From Burkholderia ubonensis (GTDB taxonomy: Bacteria; Pseudomonadota; Gammaproteobacteria; Burkholderiales; Burkholderiaceae), in the NCBI RefSeq assembly GCF_902833085.1, contig NZ_CADFEB010000006.1, forward strand, positions 124,001 to 188,000: a DNA stretch of 64,000 nt. The letters run 5' to 3'. Each line of letters begins with the position of its first letter. Positions within the stretch are counted from its first letter, which is position 1. The notes below the pieces were generated by a model. That model saw only the letters and a program-made list of their open reading frames with translations, was not told the DNA's origin and searched no databases. Below are positions 27,236-35,993 of this stretch, piece after piece. The position numbers and the translations under genes were made by a program.

Positions 27236-28549
27236 TCAATCAAGCGACTTCCCGGCCTTCTCATCCATGCACCGCAGTGCGAGCAGCGTCAGCACCCCGC
27301 AGCCGATCGCATACCACGCAGGCGCGTTCGGATCGCCGGTCGCCGCGATCAGCCACGTGGCGAAGAACTGCGCGAAGCCGCCGAAGATCGCGACGCCGAC
27401 GCTGTACACGAGCGCGCCGCCGGTCGCCCGCACCGCGCGCGGGAACAGTTCGCCGAGCATCGCGGCGGTCGCGCCGACGTTGATCGAATGCACGACGGAC
27501 AGCGCCGCGATGATCGACAGCAGCGATGCGGCGCCCGGCCAGCGGTTCAGCGCGACGAACGCGGGATAGATCGCGAGCATCAACGCGATGCGGGTCCACC
27601 AGGTGATCCGGTTGCGCCCGAACACGTCCGACAGATAGCCGCCGAGCGGCGTCACGACCATCATGATCGCGCCCGCGACGCAGCCGGCCGTCATCGACAG
27701 CCAGCTCGGCAGGTGCAGCACCCGTACGCCGTAGATCGCCATGTAGAACACGATGATGTAGTGGATCGACGTGCCGCCGATCGTCACGCCGAGCCCCGCG
27801 AACACGGCCTTGCCGTGATGGCGCAGCACGTCCGCGAGCGGCAGCGACGCGATTTTTTCCTTCGGCGCGCTCGCCGCTGCCGGCACTTCCTCGACGGTGC
27901 GGCGCAGCCAGTAGCCGATCGGCACGAACAGCGTGCCGATCACGAACGGCACGCGCCAGCCCCAGCTTTCGAGCTGCGCGGCGGAGAGCATCGACGTCAG
28001 CGCGACGCCGGTCAGCGCACCCGCGAGCGCGGCGAGGCCCTGGCTCGAGAACTGGAACGACGCGTAGAACCCGCGGCGGTGCTGCGGCGCCTGTTCGAGC
28101 AGCAGCGTCGTCGACGCGCCGACCTCGCCGCCCGACGCGAAACCCTGCAGCAGGCGTGCGGCCACGAGCAGCAAGGGCGCGGCGATGCCGATCTGCGCGT
28201 AGGTCGGCGCGACCGCGATCGTCGCGGTGCCGAGCGCCATCAGCAGCAGCGTCGCGATCATCGCCTTCTTGCGGCCGACGCGATCCGCGTACATGCCGAT
28301 CACGAGGCCGCCGAGCGGGCGCGTGACGAAGCCGACGCCGAAGCTCGCCACCGCGAGCATCAGCTGGCCGAACGACGATTGCACCGGAAAGAACAGCTTG
28401 CCGATCAGGATCGCGAAGAAGCTGTAGACGGTGAAGTCGTAGAACTCGAGCGCATTGCCGACCGCGGCGGCGGCGATCAGGCGGCGCTTTTGCGCGGCGG
28501 CGCGCGCGTCGGCCGGCGCGCCGGCGAGAGAAAGAGCGGACGTTTCCAT
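27236..28549 (-). CDS. MFS transporter, metabolite:H+ symporter type
   Basis: A 437-residue 12-helix carrier. AVGNALEFYDFTVYSFFA in helix 1 and GMYADRVGRKKAM in loop 2-3 are typical of the MHS branch (shikimate, proline, ketoglutarate carriers). RLLQGFASGGEVGASTTLL in helix 4 fits as well. The ATG at 28549 follows GGGGA. It lies 41 bases downstream of the M20 hydrolase gene on the same strand, so the operon probably couples uptake of an N-acylated amino acid or similar compound to its hydrolysis. The divergent LysR gene at 29944 is the likely regulator. Confidence 0.88.
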   Translation of the reverse strand: METSALSLAGAPADARAAAQKRRLIAAAAVGNALEFYDFTVYSFFAILIGKLFFPVQSSFGQLMLAVASFGVGFVTRPLGGLVIGMYADRVGRKKAMIATLLLMALGTATIAVAPTYAQIGIAAPLLLVAARLLQGFASGGEVGASTTLLLEQAPQHRRGFYASFQFSSQGLAALAGALTGVALTSMLSAAQLESWGWRVPFVIGTLFVPIGYWLRRTVEEVPAAASAPKEKIASLPLADVLRHHGKAVFAGLGVTIGGTSIHYIIVFYMAIYGVRVLHLPSWLSMTAGCVAGAIMMVVTPLGGYLSDVFGRNRITWWTRIALMLAIYPAFVALNRWPGAASLLSIIAALSVVHSINVGATAAMLGELFPRAVRATGGALVYSVGVAIFGGFAQFFATWLIAATGDPNAPAWYAIGCGVLTLLALRCMDEKAGKSLD

Positions 28550-28590
28550 GCAATTCCCCGATGTGAGCGAGAGCGCGTGATGAAGGGCAG

Positions 28591-29772
28591 TCAGGCCGCG
28601 AGCCAGGCTTCGGCCAGGTGGACCCAGTAGCTCGCGCCGATCGCGAGGATGTCGTCGTTGAAGTCGTAGCCGGGGTTGTGCACCATGCAGCCGCCCTTGC
28701 TGCCGGTGCCGTTGCCGATGAACGCGTAGCAGCCGGGGCGCGCTTCGAGCATGTACGCGAAATCCTCGCTGCCCATCAGCGGCGCCGTGTCGGCGTCGAC
28801 GCGTTCCGCGCCGAGCATCCGGCGCGCGACGTCGGTCGCGAACGCGGTCGGTTCCGGATGATTGACGAGCACCGGGTAGCCGTAGCTGTAGTCGACCTCG
28901 GCCGTCACGCCGAAACTCTCGGCCTGGCCCTTCGCGAGTGCGTTGATGCGGCGCGCGAGCAGCGCGCGCACGTCCGCGTCCAGCGCGCGCACCGACAGTT
29001 TCATCACGACCGTCTCGGGAATGACGTTGAACGTCTCGCCGGCCTGCACGCTGCCGACCGTGATCACGGCCGCCTGCTGCGCGTCGATCTCGCGCGCGAC
29101 GATCGTCTGCAGCGCGACCATGATGCTGCCCGCCGCCGACATCGGGTCGCGCGCGAAGTGCGGCATCGCGCCGTGGCCGCCGACGCCGCGCAGCGTGATC
29201 GTCACGCGGTCGGCGGACGCCATCGCCGCGCCCGTGCGGAACGCCATGTCGCCTGCAGGGCGGCCCGGCATGTTGTGGATCGCGAAGATCGCGTCGCACG
29301 GGAAGCGGTCGAACAGGCCGTCGTCCATCATCGCCTGCGCGCCGCCGAAGTTCTCCTCGGCCGGCTGGAAGATCAGGTTCAGCGTGCCGGAAAACCGGCG
29401 CGTCGCCGCGAGGTGCCGCGCCGCGCACAGCAGCATCGCGGTGTGGCCGTCGTGGCCGCACGCATGCATCTTGTTCGCGTGGCGGCTCGCGTACGGCAGG
29501 CCCGTCGTCTCGGCGATCGGCAGCGCGTCCATGTCGGCGCGCAGGCCGATCGTGCGCGTGCCTTGCCCTTCGCGCAGCACGCCGACGACGCCCGTCTTGC
29601 CGAGGCCGCGATGAACCTCGTAGCCCCAGCCGGCGAGCAGCTCGGCGACGAGATCGCTCGTCAGCGTTTCCTCGAACGCCAGCTCGGGATGGGCGTGGAT
29701 GCGGCGGCGCACGTCGATCAGGTCGGGCGCGATCGCGGCGATGCCGGGGATGACGGGGTTCGCAGGCTGCAT
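28591..29772 (-). CDS. M20 family amidohydrolase (hippurate hydrolase-like)
   Basis: This 393-residue zinc peptidase/amidohydrolase cleaves the amide bond of N-acyl amino acids such as hippurate. Motifs include IHAHPELAFEE at the N-terminus, metal ligands in KMHACGHDGHTAML, the catalytic-base Glu and metal Glu in QPAEENFGGA, and the C-terminal MGSEDFAYML with its conserved Glu. An inserted dimerisation domain carries GVGGHGAMPH. The ATG at 29772 has CGGAGA upstream; the longer in-frame start at 29817 does not. It is the first gene of an operon with the MFS carrier. The exact substrate is unknown. Confidence 0.88.
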   Translation of the reverse strand: MQPANPVIPGIAAIAPDLIDVRRRIHAHPELAFEETLTSDLVAELLAGWGYEVHRGLGKTGVVGVLREGQGTRTIGLRADMDALPIAETTGLPYASRHANKMHACGHDGHTAMLLCAARHLAATRRFSGTLNLIFQPAEENFGGAQAMMDDGLFDRFPCDAIFAIHNMPGRPAGDMAFRTGAAMASADRVTITLRGVGGHGAMPHFARDPMSAAGSIMVALQTIVAREIDAQQAAVITVGSVQAGETFNVIPETVVMKLSVRALDADVRALLARRINALAKGQAESFGVTAEVDYSYGYPVLVNHPEPTAFATDVARRMLGAERVDADTAPLMGSEDFAYMLEARPGCYAFIGNGTGSKGGCMVHNPGYDFNDDILAIGASYWVHLAEAWLAA

Positions 29773-29809
29773 GGTGTCTCCGAAGGGGCGTTTGACGTAC
29801 ATATGACGT

Positions 29810-29858
29810 CGAAGCATATAAATTTCTGTCGCTTACCAGAAGCTGATAAATTGCTTCG
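29810..29858. promoter_or_regulatory. Candidate LysR operator between divergent genes
   Basis: CGAAGC (29810-29815) faces GCTTCG (29853-29858), and inside them TTCTG (29824-29828) faces CAGAA (29837-29841). This is a nested dyad with a T-N11-A-like core in the AT-rich gap between the hydrolase operon and the LysR gene. LysR regulators bind such sites between themselves and their targets. Assignment to this regulator is inference. Confidence 0.5.
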
Positions 29859-29943
29859 GTGCTCACCGCAGGTTGCCGCTAGGGAACACCCTGAGATCGG
29901 GTGCCGGGCCCGGTGTCCGGGTTTCCACGGATCACGCATCACC

Positions 29944-30846
29944 ATGAAATATCACCAGTTGAAAGCGTTCGTCACCGTCGCGGACGAGGGCAGCATCCGC
30001 GCGGCGGCGCGCCGCCTCAACGTGTCGCCGGCCGCGCTGACCAAGGCGGTCAAGGAGCTGGAGCATGCGCTCGGCGTGTCGCTCGTGGTGCGCACCGCGC
30101 GCGGCGTGCAGTTGACCGGCTTCGGCCAGCAGCTCCAGGTGCGTGCGCGGCTGATCGTCGCCGAGATGCAGCGGGCGCGCGACGACATCGAGCAGGCGCA
30201 GGGCGCGACGACGGGCTCGGTGGCGGCGGCCATCACGCCGGCCGCGGCGGTGACGATCCTGCCCGACGCGTTCCGCGCGTTCCGGCGGCGTTTTCCGGTC
30301 GCGCGCGTGAGTTTCATCGAAGGTTTCCCGGGCGTCGCGCTGCCGCGCCTGCACGACGGCTCGCTCGATTTTGCGGTGGCGGTGGTCGTGCCCGAGCTGC
30401 TGGCGGCGGAGTTCGATCACGCGGAGCTGTATGCGAGCCGCTCGCTGATCGTCGCGCGCAACGGGCATCCGCTCGCGTCGGCGACGTCGCTCGCCGAGCT
30501 CGTCGACGCCGACTGGCTGATGAACCCGTCGCCGGAAAGCTCCACGCAGGCGCTGTTCAACTGCTTCGTCGCGCACGGCTTGCCGGTGCCGTCGCGCATC
30601 GTCGAGTGCCCGAGCTTCGGGCTCGCGCACAGCCTGATGACGGGCTCCGACCTGCTCGCGTCGATGCCGGAGCAACTGCTCGATGCCGACTGGGCGCGCG
30701 ACCGGCTCGTGGTGCTGCCGATCCGCGACCGGCTGCCTGCCGTGTCGGTGCAGGTGGTGACGCGCCGCGACAGCCCGCTCACGCCGGCCGCATCGATGCT
30801 GCTCGATTGCCTGCGCGATTCGGCGCGCAGGCAAGGGCTGCGGTGA
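29944..30846 (+). CDS. LysR family transcriptional regulator
   Basis: The 300-residue protein has the N-terminal winged helix (SIRAAARRLNVSPAALTKAVKELEHALGVSL) and a periplasmic-binding-like effector domain starting near residue 90 (GSVAAAITPAAAVTILPDAF). It is transcribed away from the M20/MFS operon across a 171-base gap holding a nested dyad, the standard layout for autoregulation plus control of the divergent operon. The ATG at 29944 starts MKYHQLKAFVTV, as is usual for the family. The inducer is probably the transported compound or its product. Confidence 0.88.
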   Translation: MKYHQLKAFVTVADEGSIRAAARRLNVSPAALTKAVKELEHALGVSLVVRTARGVQLTGFGQQLQVRARLIVAEMQRARDDIEQAQGATTGSVAAAITPAAAVTILPDAFRAFRRRFPVARVSFIEGFPGVALPRLHDGSLDFAVAVVVPELLAAEFDHAELYASRSLIVARNGHPLASATSLAELVDADWLMNPSPESSTQALFNCFVAHGLPVPSRIVECPSFGLAHSLMTGSDLLASMPEQLLDADWARDRLVVLPIRDRLPAVSVQVVTRRDSPLTPAASMLLDCLRDSARRQGLR

Positions 30847-30952
30847 TCGGGACGTTCACGGGTCGAACGCGTTTTTGCAAGCTGTCCTGAGCATTGGGGC
30901 CGCGTGATGAACGGCGCAATTTCCGTGCGCGGCCGGCGAGCCGGTATCATAG

Positions 30953-30975
30953 CGGCCGGCCGGCGCAGCCGGCCG
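30953..30975. promoter_or_regulatory. GC hairpin ahead of ppnP
   Basis: CGGCCGG (30953-30959) can pair with CCGGCCG (30969-30975) in a stem about 50 bases before the ppnP ATG, just after a possible -10 (TATCAT at about 30945-30950). It would lie in the 5' leader. No known RNA family was recognised. Confidence 0.35.
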
Positions 30976-31023
30976 ATCTCCAATCCATCGCCAACTTTCA
31001 GATTCAGCAACCAGAGGCGTTAC

Positions 31024-31344
31024 ATGACCAGTGCAACCCAATTCGACAACGTGTCGGTCGTCAAGCGTGCCAATGTCTACTTCGACGGCAAGTGCGTATC
31101 GCACACCGTGCTGTTTCCGGACGGCACGCGCAAGACGCTCGGCGTGATCCTGCCGTGCGCGCTCAACTTCGGCACGGACGCGCCCGAATTGATGGAAGTG
31201 CAGGCCGGCAAGTGCCGCGTGAAGCTCGACGGCAGCGACGCATGGCAGACCTACGGCGCGGGCGAGTCGTTCTCGGTGCCGGGCAAGAGCCGTTTCGACA
31301 TCGAAGTGCTCGAAACGCTCGACTACGTCTGCAGCTATCTCTGA
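31024..31344 (+). CDS. ppnP: Pyrimidine/purine nucleoside phosphorylase
   Basis: A 106-residue single-domain cupin of the PpnP (formerly YaiE, DUF1255) family, which splits nucleosides with phosphate to base and pentose-1-phosphate. Family-defining segments are KANVYFDGKCVSHTV-like residues 14-28, FPDGTRKTLGVILP and FGTDAPELMEV, and GAGESFSVPGKSRFDIEV near the end. The length matches the family. AGAGG precedes the ATG at 31024. It stands alone between a LysR gene and a convergent exported protein gene. Confidence 0.92.
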   Translation: MTSATQFDNVSVVKRANVYFDGKCVSHTVLFPDGTRKTLGVILPCALNFGTDAPELMEVQAGKCRVKLDGSDAWQTYGAGESFSVPGKSRFDIEVLETLDYVCSYL

Positions 31345-31382
31345 CGACGTCGGCGCGCATGGCGCGCCGCCGGCCGTTCAAC

Positions 31383-31411
31383 GAAAAAGCCCCGCGATTG
31401 CGGGGCTCGTC
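31383..31411 (-). terminator. Intrinsic terminator between ppnP and the exported protein gene
   Basis: A perfect eight-base-pair stem AGCCCCGC / GCGGGGCT (31388-31395 with 31400-31407) has loop GATT. On the minus strand it is followed by TTTTTCGT, a good U-tail. On the plus strand CGTCGTTT follows, so it likely serves both convergent genes. Confidence 0.8.
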
Positions 31412-31452
31412 GTTTGGCGGGCCGGGCCGTGCGAGGCCGTTCGCCGGACGCG

Positions 31453-31797
31453 TTACAGGCAGGCGTTGATGTCGCCTGCGGCATCGGCGCCCGCACCGCT
31501 GCCGGCACGGAAGCCGACCCACGTCTTCGCGCCTGCGGTCTGGGCCGGTCGCACCAGCGCGGCGGCGCCGTTCGGCGGCTGCTGGCCCGGCGCGTAGACG
31601 TCGGTCGCGAGGCCGTTCGCGAGCACGTACTGCGAGACGACCTGTTGCTGGGATTTGTCTGCCCAGGTCTTCGCGATGCACGCCGAGACTTCCTGAGCGG
31701 GTTTCTGGCTTTGTCCCACGTTTTGCACGGCAGGCGACGGATCGGCCGCGTGAGCGGAAATTGCGATAGTCAGTGCGATGAGCGGTAAGTATTTCAC
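31453..31797 (-). CDS. Small exported protein, function unknown
   Basis: This 114-residue protein has a clear Sec signal peptide (MKYLPLIALTIAISAHA, cut before ADPSPAV). The mature part has two cysteines, one in VSACIAKTW and one in the C-terminal INACL, which may form a disulfide. The middle holds SQYVLANGLATDVYAPG. I do not recognise the family. It lies between ppnP and the ClC gene with its own terminator. Confidence 0.7.
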   Translation of the reverse strand: MKYLPLIALTIAISAHAADPSPAVQNVGQSQKPAQEVSACIAKTWADKSQQQVVSQYVLANGLATDVYAPGQQPPNGAAALVRPAQTAGAKTWVGFRAGSGAGADAAGDINACL

Positions 31798-32115
31798 GTT
31801 ATCTCCCTCGGGTCGTGATTGATTGAGTGGGATGCGCAGCAGAACTGCATAAGTGAGATCGCGCCGCGCGGATCGGGTTCAAGCAATTCCGCAACAAGTT
31901 GTTAACGCGCTTGCCAAACGGATGATCCGGTGCGCCGCGTGGTCGTCTCGCTGCCCGAGCGTGGGATGGGTGAAGGGTCGCCGCGTGCGGCATTCGTGCG
32001 AATGCCGCGCGTCGACTCGTTATCGTGGGATGGATGGTGGTAGGCCCCGTCGCATGGAGCCCATGATGACAAACTTTCGCAGATCGAACTGTCAAGCAAG
32101 TTCAAATGCAACGGC
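31798..32115. other. 320-base gap without a gene
   Basis: Between the exported protein gene and the ClC gene, both on the minus strand, nothing with gene character is seen. It should contain the promoter of the small exported protein, in the somewhat AT-richer part at 31800-31920. No terminator-like stem for the ClC gene is obvious. Confidence 0.35.
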
Positions 32116-33888
32116 TCAACCGGCCTTGCGCGCGTTGGCCGGCACGATCGGGCGGAAGCGCTCGCGCTTGTGTTCGTCGTCGAAGTGCTGGAGCGCCGGC
32201 TTGATCAGGTCGCTGCGCGACACGATGCCGGTCATGCGCAGCGATTGCGCGTCGTCGACGACCGGCAGCCGCTCGAGGCCGTGCACCGCGAGACGCGTCG
32301 CGACGAGGCGGCACGTTTCATGCGCGAGTGCGACCACGGGCGCGCGATCGGCCAGCACGTCCGCGATCGGCGTGCCGGGCGCGCGGCTCGCGCGCTGCGC
32401 GTCGAGCAGCGCGCGATCGACGACGCCGAGCAGGCGGCCGTCCTGCACGACCGGATACGCGCGGTGCGTCTGCCGCGTACCGAAGAACGTTGCATCGACC
32501 TCCGCGAGCGGCGTCGCAGCATCGATCGCGACGATCGCATCGGCGCGCGTCATCACTTCGGCGACGTCGTGCCGCTCGAGCGGATCGACGCCGTATTCGC
32601 GATAGATGTGATAGCCGCGGCGCGCGATCTTCTCGGTCATGATCGAACGCTTCATTACCACGGTCGCGAAGCCGTGCGCGACGAGCGTCGCCGCGAGCAG
32701 CGGCAGCAGCGCGTTGGCGTCGTGCGTGAGGCCGAACGCGAACACGATCGCCGTCAGCGGCGCGCCGAGCGTGGCGCCGAGCGTCGCGGCCATGCAGACG
32801 AGCGGCCACAGCGCCGGGTCGCCGCCCGGCAGCATCGGCGCGAGCACGGCGCCGAGCCCCGCGCCGAGCATCAGCAGCGGCGCGAGCACGCCGCCCGACG
32901 TGCCGGAGCCGAGCGCGATCACCCACATCACCGCCTTGACGACCAGCAGCGCGAGCGCGACCTGCAGCGCGATGTGCTGATGCAGCAGGTCGCCGATCAC
33001 GTCGTAGCCGACGCCGAGCGCGCGCGGCTGCAGCCAGCCGCCGACGCCGGTCACGATCGCGCCGAGCGCGGGCCACCACATCCAGTGCACGGGCAGCTTC
33101 GCGAACGCGTCCTCGACGCGGTAGAGCGCGGCCGACAGCCCGCACGCGAGCATCCCGGACAGCAGGCCCGCGACCACGCACGACAGCAGCGCGACCGGCG
33201 ACGGCGCGGCGGTCGTCAGCGGAAACAGCGGCTCGACGCCGAACAACACCGCGCGCGCGAAGCCGGCGACCGCGCACGCGAGCGCGACCGGCAGGAAGCT
33301 GCGCGGGCGCCATTCGAACAGCAGCAGCTCGACCGCGAGCAGCACCGCGGCGACCGGCGTGCCGAACACGGCGGTCATGCCGGCCGCCGCGCCTGCGACG
33401 AGCAGCGTCTTGCGCTCCGCGGCGGTGACCTTCACGCACTGCGCGATCAGCGAGCCGAGCGCGCCGCCCGTCATGATGATCGGCCCCTCGGCGCCGAACG
33501 GGCCGCCGCTGCCGATCACGACGCCGGACGACAGCGGCTTGAGCACCGCGACCTTCGGCGACATGCGGCTCTTGCCGAACAGGATCGCCTCGATCGCCTC
33601 GGGGATGCCGTGGCCGCGGATCTTTTCCGAACCGAAGCGCGCCATCATCCCGACGATCAGCCCGCCGATCACCGGCACCGCGATCACCCACGCGCCGAGC
33701 GTGTTGCCGGCCGGCGAATGGTCGGCGAACGAGAACCGCTGGAAGAAGAACAGGTTCGTGAACAGGTGGATCAGGCTCAACAGCACGAACGCCGCGAGCG
33801 TGCTGAGCACGCCGATCACGGCGGCGAGCAGCGCTATCCTGGGCAGGCGGTCGTTGGTCGCGAAATCGCGTTTGTGCGGGGCGTTCAT
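32116..33888 (-). CDS. ClC-family chloride channel/antiporter with CBS domains
   Basis: This 590-residue protein has a ClC membrane core and C-terminal tandem CBS domains (about residues 450-575). The anion-path motifs GSGGPFGAEGP (about 127-137, with the gating Glu) and GGALGS are present, and a Glu in FEWRPRS aligns with the internal proton Glu of E. coli ClcA, suggesting Cl-/H+ exchange. GSGTSGGVLAPLLMLGAG provides the third conserved region. CBS pairs usually bind nucleotides and gate transport. It starts 25 bases after the MarR gene on the same strand, so both form an operon. The neighbouring HPP protein also carries CBS domains and shares the operator. Confidence 0.9.
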   Translation of the reverse strand: MNAPHKRDFATNDRLPRIALLAAVIGVLSTLAAFVLLSLIHLFTNLFFFQRFSFADHSPAGNTLGAWVIAVPVIGGLIVGMMARFGSEKIRGHGIPEAIEAILFGKSRMSPKVAVLKPLSSGVVIGSGGPFGAEGPIIMTGGALGSLIAQCVKVTAAERKTLLVAGAAAGMTAVFGTPVAAVLLAVELLLFEWRPRSFLPVALACAVAGFARAVLFGVEPLFPLTTAAPSPVALLSCVVAGLLSGMLACGLSAALYRVEDAFAKLPVHWMWWPALGAIVTGVGGWLQPRALGVGYDVIGDLLHQHIALQVALALLVVKAVMWVIALGSGTSGGVLAPLLMLGAGLGAVLAPMLPGGDPALWPLVCMAATLGATLGAPLTAIVFAFGLTHDANALLPLLAATLVAHGFATVVMKRSIMTEKIARRGYHIYREYGVDPLERHDVAEVMTRADAIVAIDAATPLAEVDATFFGTRQTHRAYPVVQDGRLLGVVDRALLDAQRASRAPGTPIADVLADRAPVVALAHETCRLVATRLAVHGLERLPVVDDAQSLRMTGIVSRSDLIKPALQHFDDEHKRERFRPIVPANARKAG

Positions 33889-33913
33889 CGTGTCGGGCGT
33901 CGAAGTCAGTAAG

Positions 33914-34327
33914 TCAGTAATCGAGTTGGGGAACCTGGAATGCGCCCTTGAGCGATTTCAGCTCGGTGCGGTGCATCGCCGCGAGGCGCGCGAGCAGGGT
34001 TTCGCCGGCGGCTTCGAGATGGACCTCGACCTGGCGGCGGTCGGTGTCGCTCGGCTTGCGCTTCACGAGCCCGAGCGCTTCGCAGCGCGACACGAGCGCG
34101 ACGACGCCGTGATGCTGCGCCTGCAGGCGTTCCGCGAGCTCGCCGACGGTCGCCCATTCGCGCTGCGGATAGCCCTTGATGTGCAGCAGCAGCAGGTATT
34201 GCAGCGGCGTCACGCCTTCGCTTTGCGCGGCGCGCTCGGAGAAGCGCTCGAAGCGGCGCATCTGGTAGCGGAATTCGGAGAGCTGCTCGAAATCGGATTT
34301 GTGCAGCGCGCGTCGGGTGTCGGTCAT
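33914..34327 (-). CDS. MarR family transcriptional regulator
   Basis: A 137-residue winged-helix regulator. The recognition region is TVGELAERLQAQHHGVVALV, and the wing RKPSDTDRRQVEVHLEAAG carries the DxRxxxV-like signature. It precedes the ClC gene in one operon. A palindrome TATATC-N7-GATATA sits 34 bases before its ATG and recurs at the HPP promoter, so autoregulation and control of both transport genes are likely. The ligand is unknown. Confidence 0.88.
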   Translation of the reverse strand: MTDTRRALHKSDFEQLSEFRYQMRRFERFSERAAQSEGVTPLQYLLLLHIKGYPQREWATVGELAERLQAQHHGVVALVSRCEALGLVKRKPSDTDRRQVEVHLEAAGETLLARLAAMHRTELKSLKGAFQVPQLDY

Positions 34328-34360
34328 CGTGATGGAGAAGGAAAAACGGTAGCGCGAATA

Positions 34361-34379
34361 TATATCACAATATGATATA
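34361..34379. promoter_or_regulatory. MarR operator 1, at the MarR-ClC promoter
   Basis: The palindrome TATATCACAATATGATATA has two six-base perfect arms around seven bases. It overlaps a minus-strand -10-like TATATT at 34357-34362, so a bound repressor would block the promoter of the MarR-ClC operon. The near-identical site at 35686-35706 supports it as a true operator. Confidence 0.75.
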
Positions 34380-34439
34380 AACGTGCGAATTGTGCCAGCA
34401 GCGGCAGTGCGAAACGTGCCGCGCTGCGGCGTCGCCGGG

Positions 34440-35627
34440 TTATGCGGCTTCGAGCATCTGCGTCTGCTGGTACAGGCCCGTGACGAGGTCGGTCTGGGTA
34501 ATGATGCCGGCGAGCCGGCGCGATGCGTCGACGACCGGAATGTGGTGGTGGCCCGAGTGCGTGAACAGCGGCACGAGCGCCGTGAGCGGCAGCGTCTGCG
34601 GCACCGACGCGACGTCGCGGCTCATCACCGTGTCGACGCTCGCCGGCTGGCCGCCGAACGATTCCGGCAGGCGCGCGGACAGGCGCTGCCACAGCGCGGT
34701 CGGGCGGCGCAGGTAGCGCGTCAGGTCGGCGCGGGTGACGATGCCGACCAGTCGGCGGTCCGCATCGACGACGGGCAGCGCCTTCACGCGATGGCGGTCG
34801 AGCAGCGTGAGCGCGGCCGTCACCGACGTCGACGGCGCGATGCTGATCGCATCCTTCGTCATCAGGTCGGCGCAGGTGAGCTGGCCGAACGTGCGCGCGT
34901 AGGCTTGAAGTTCGGTTTCGCGCAGCAGCGCCTCGAGGTCGTTCGGATCGACGTCGAGCCATTCGCCGCGGCGCTTGAGCACCGCGTCGAGATCCTCGCG
35001 CGTAAAGCCACCTCGGCCACCGCGTGCGCGCGCCGGCACGCCGCCCGCCTGCGGCTTCGCATCGGGCCGCACGGCGCCGTGCGGATAGCGGTGGCCCGTC
35101 AGCGCGTGGTAGACGAGCGCCGCCGACAGCAGGATCGCCGATTGCAGCGCGATCGGCTCGAGCACGAAGCCGAAGCCGAGCCGGTGGATCGCCGACCCGC
35201 CGAGCACGGCCGTCAGCGCGACCGCGCCCGACGGCGGGTGCACGCAGCGCAGCGCGAACATCCCGCCGATCGCGCACGCGACCGCCACCGCGGCGGCCGT
35301 GATCGGATCGGCGATCCACTGCGCGCACGCGACGCCGACCGTCGCCGCGACCAGGTTGCCGCCGATGATCGACCACGGCTGCGCGAGCGGGCTCGCGGGC
35401 ACCGCGAACAGCAGCACCGCCGACGCGCCCATCGGCGCGACCAGCAGCGGCACGAGCCCGGGCACGCCGGGCACGACCTTCATCGTGAAGCCGACCGTCG
35501 CGATGCCGACCAGCGCGCCGGCGCACGAGCGCAGGCGCTCGCGCCAGCCGAGGGTCATCGGAAGAGGGGTGAAGCTGTGCAGCCATTGCCGCAGCGTGCG
35601 ACGGGACGTGGAGGAGCCGGACGACAT
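34440..35627 (-). CDS. HPP family membrane protein with two CBS domains
   Basis: The 395-residue protein has an N-terminal HPP domain of four membrane helices (about 30-180) with the family motif RCVHPPSGAVALTAVLGG. A linker and tandem CBS domains follow (about 255-385), with SIAPSTSVTAALTLLDRHRVKALPVVD-like repeats ending MLEAA. Some HPP proteins transport nitrite or other anions, which would fit the neighbouring ClC gene. The ATG at 35627 has a weak ribosome site. A perfect TATAAT -10 (35685-35690) lies in a palindrome matching the MarR operator, so the gene is probably co-regulated with the ClC gene though not in the same transcript. Confidence 0.88.
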   Translation of the reverse strand: MSSGSSTSRRTLRQWLHSFTPLPMTLGWRERLRSCAGALVGIATVGFTMKVVPGVPGLVPLLVAPMGASAVLLFAVPASPLAQPWSIIGGNLVAATVGVACAQWIADPITAAAVAVACAIGGMFALRCVHPPSGAVALTAVLGGSAIHRLGFGFVLEPIALQSAILLSAALVYHALTGHRYPHGAVRPDAKPQAGGVPARARGGRGGFTREDLDAVLKRRGEWLDVDPNDLEALLRETELQAYARTFGQLTCADLMTKDAISIAPSTSVTAALTLLDRHRVKALPVVDADRRLVGIVTRADLTRYLRRPTALWQRLSARLPESFGGQPASVDTVMSRDVASVPQTLPLTALVPLFTHSGHHHIPVVDASRRLAGIITQTDLVTGLYQQTQMLEAA

Positions 35628-35993
35628 GGAACCTGTGAAGAAAGAAGCGGACGGTGCGCGCGTTTCGGGGTGCGGGGGTGCGGCATTATATCGCGTTGTG
35701 ATATAAATTGCCGCGCCGCATCACGGTGTTGCAGGCACGCGACCGGCGTGGCTTTCGGGAAGCTTTCGCCGGATGAAAACTTCGGGCGCTGCAGCGCACG
35801 TTCGTCCGCAGCGGCGTACAATTCGGGCCACCAATTCCCCCCCGAACGTCCCGACCACGCATGCGATGCCCGCTCTCCCGCCTCTTCTCCGGCATGGGGA
35901 ATCGCGTCGCCGTGGTTCCCGTCCGTGTTCCGTTCCCCACCTGACGCGAGCGCGGCCGACGCCTTCCCACTTACTTTCCCCCAAGCCAATTCA
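35628..35993. other. Divergent gap, HPP gene / LysR gene
   Basis: This 366-base region holds the HPP promoter with MarR operator 2 near its left end. The rest, up to the LysR start at 35994, shows no gene with coding character on either strand. Confidence 0.5.
35686..35706. promoter_or_regulatory. MarR operator 2, at the HPP promoter
   Basis: TTATATC-GCGTTGT-GATATAA has seven-base perfect arms around seven bases. It overlaps the minus-strand -10 TATAAT (35685-35690) of the HPP gene. Arms and spacing equal those of the site at 34361, which is good evidence for one regulator acting at both. Confidence 0.75.

Noticed and set aside
27216..27245. Stem GCTTGATT / AATCAAGC as a terminator of the MFS gene at 27236
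   Set aside because: The stem overlaps the stop codon and has no U-tail on the minus strand; termination is unsupported.
33905..33920. Direct repeat GTCAGTAA x2 between MarR and ClC genes
   Set aside because: A two-copy 8-base repeat at the gene junction is likely chance and suggests no function.
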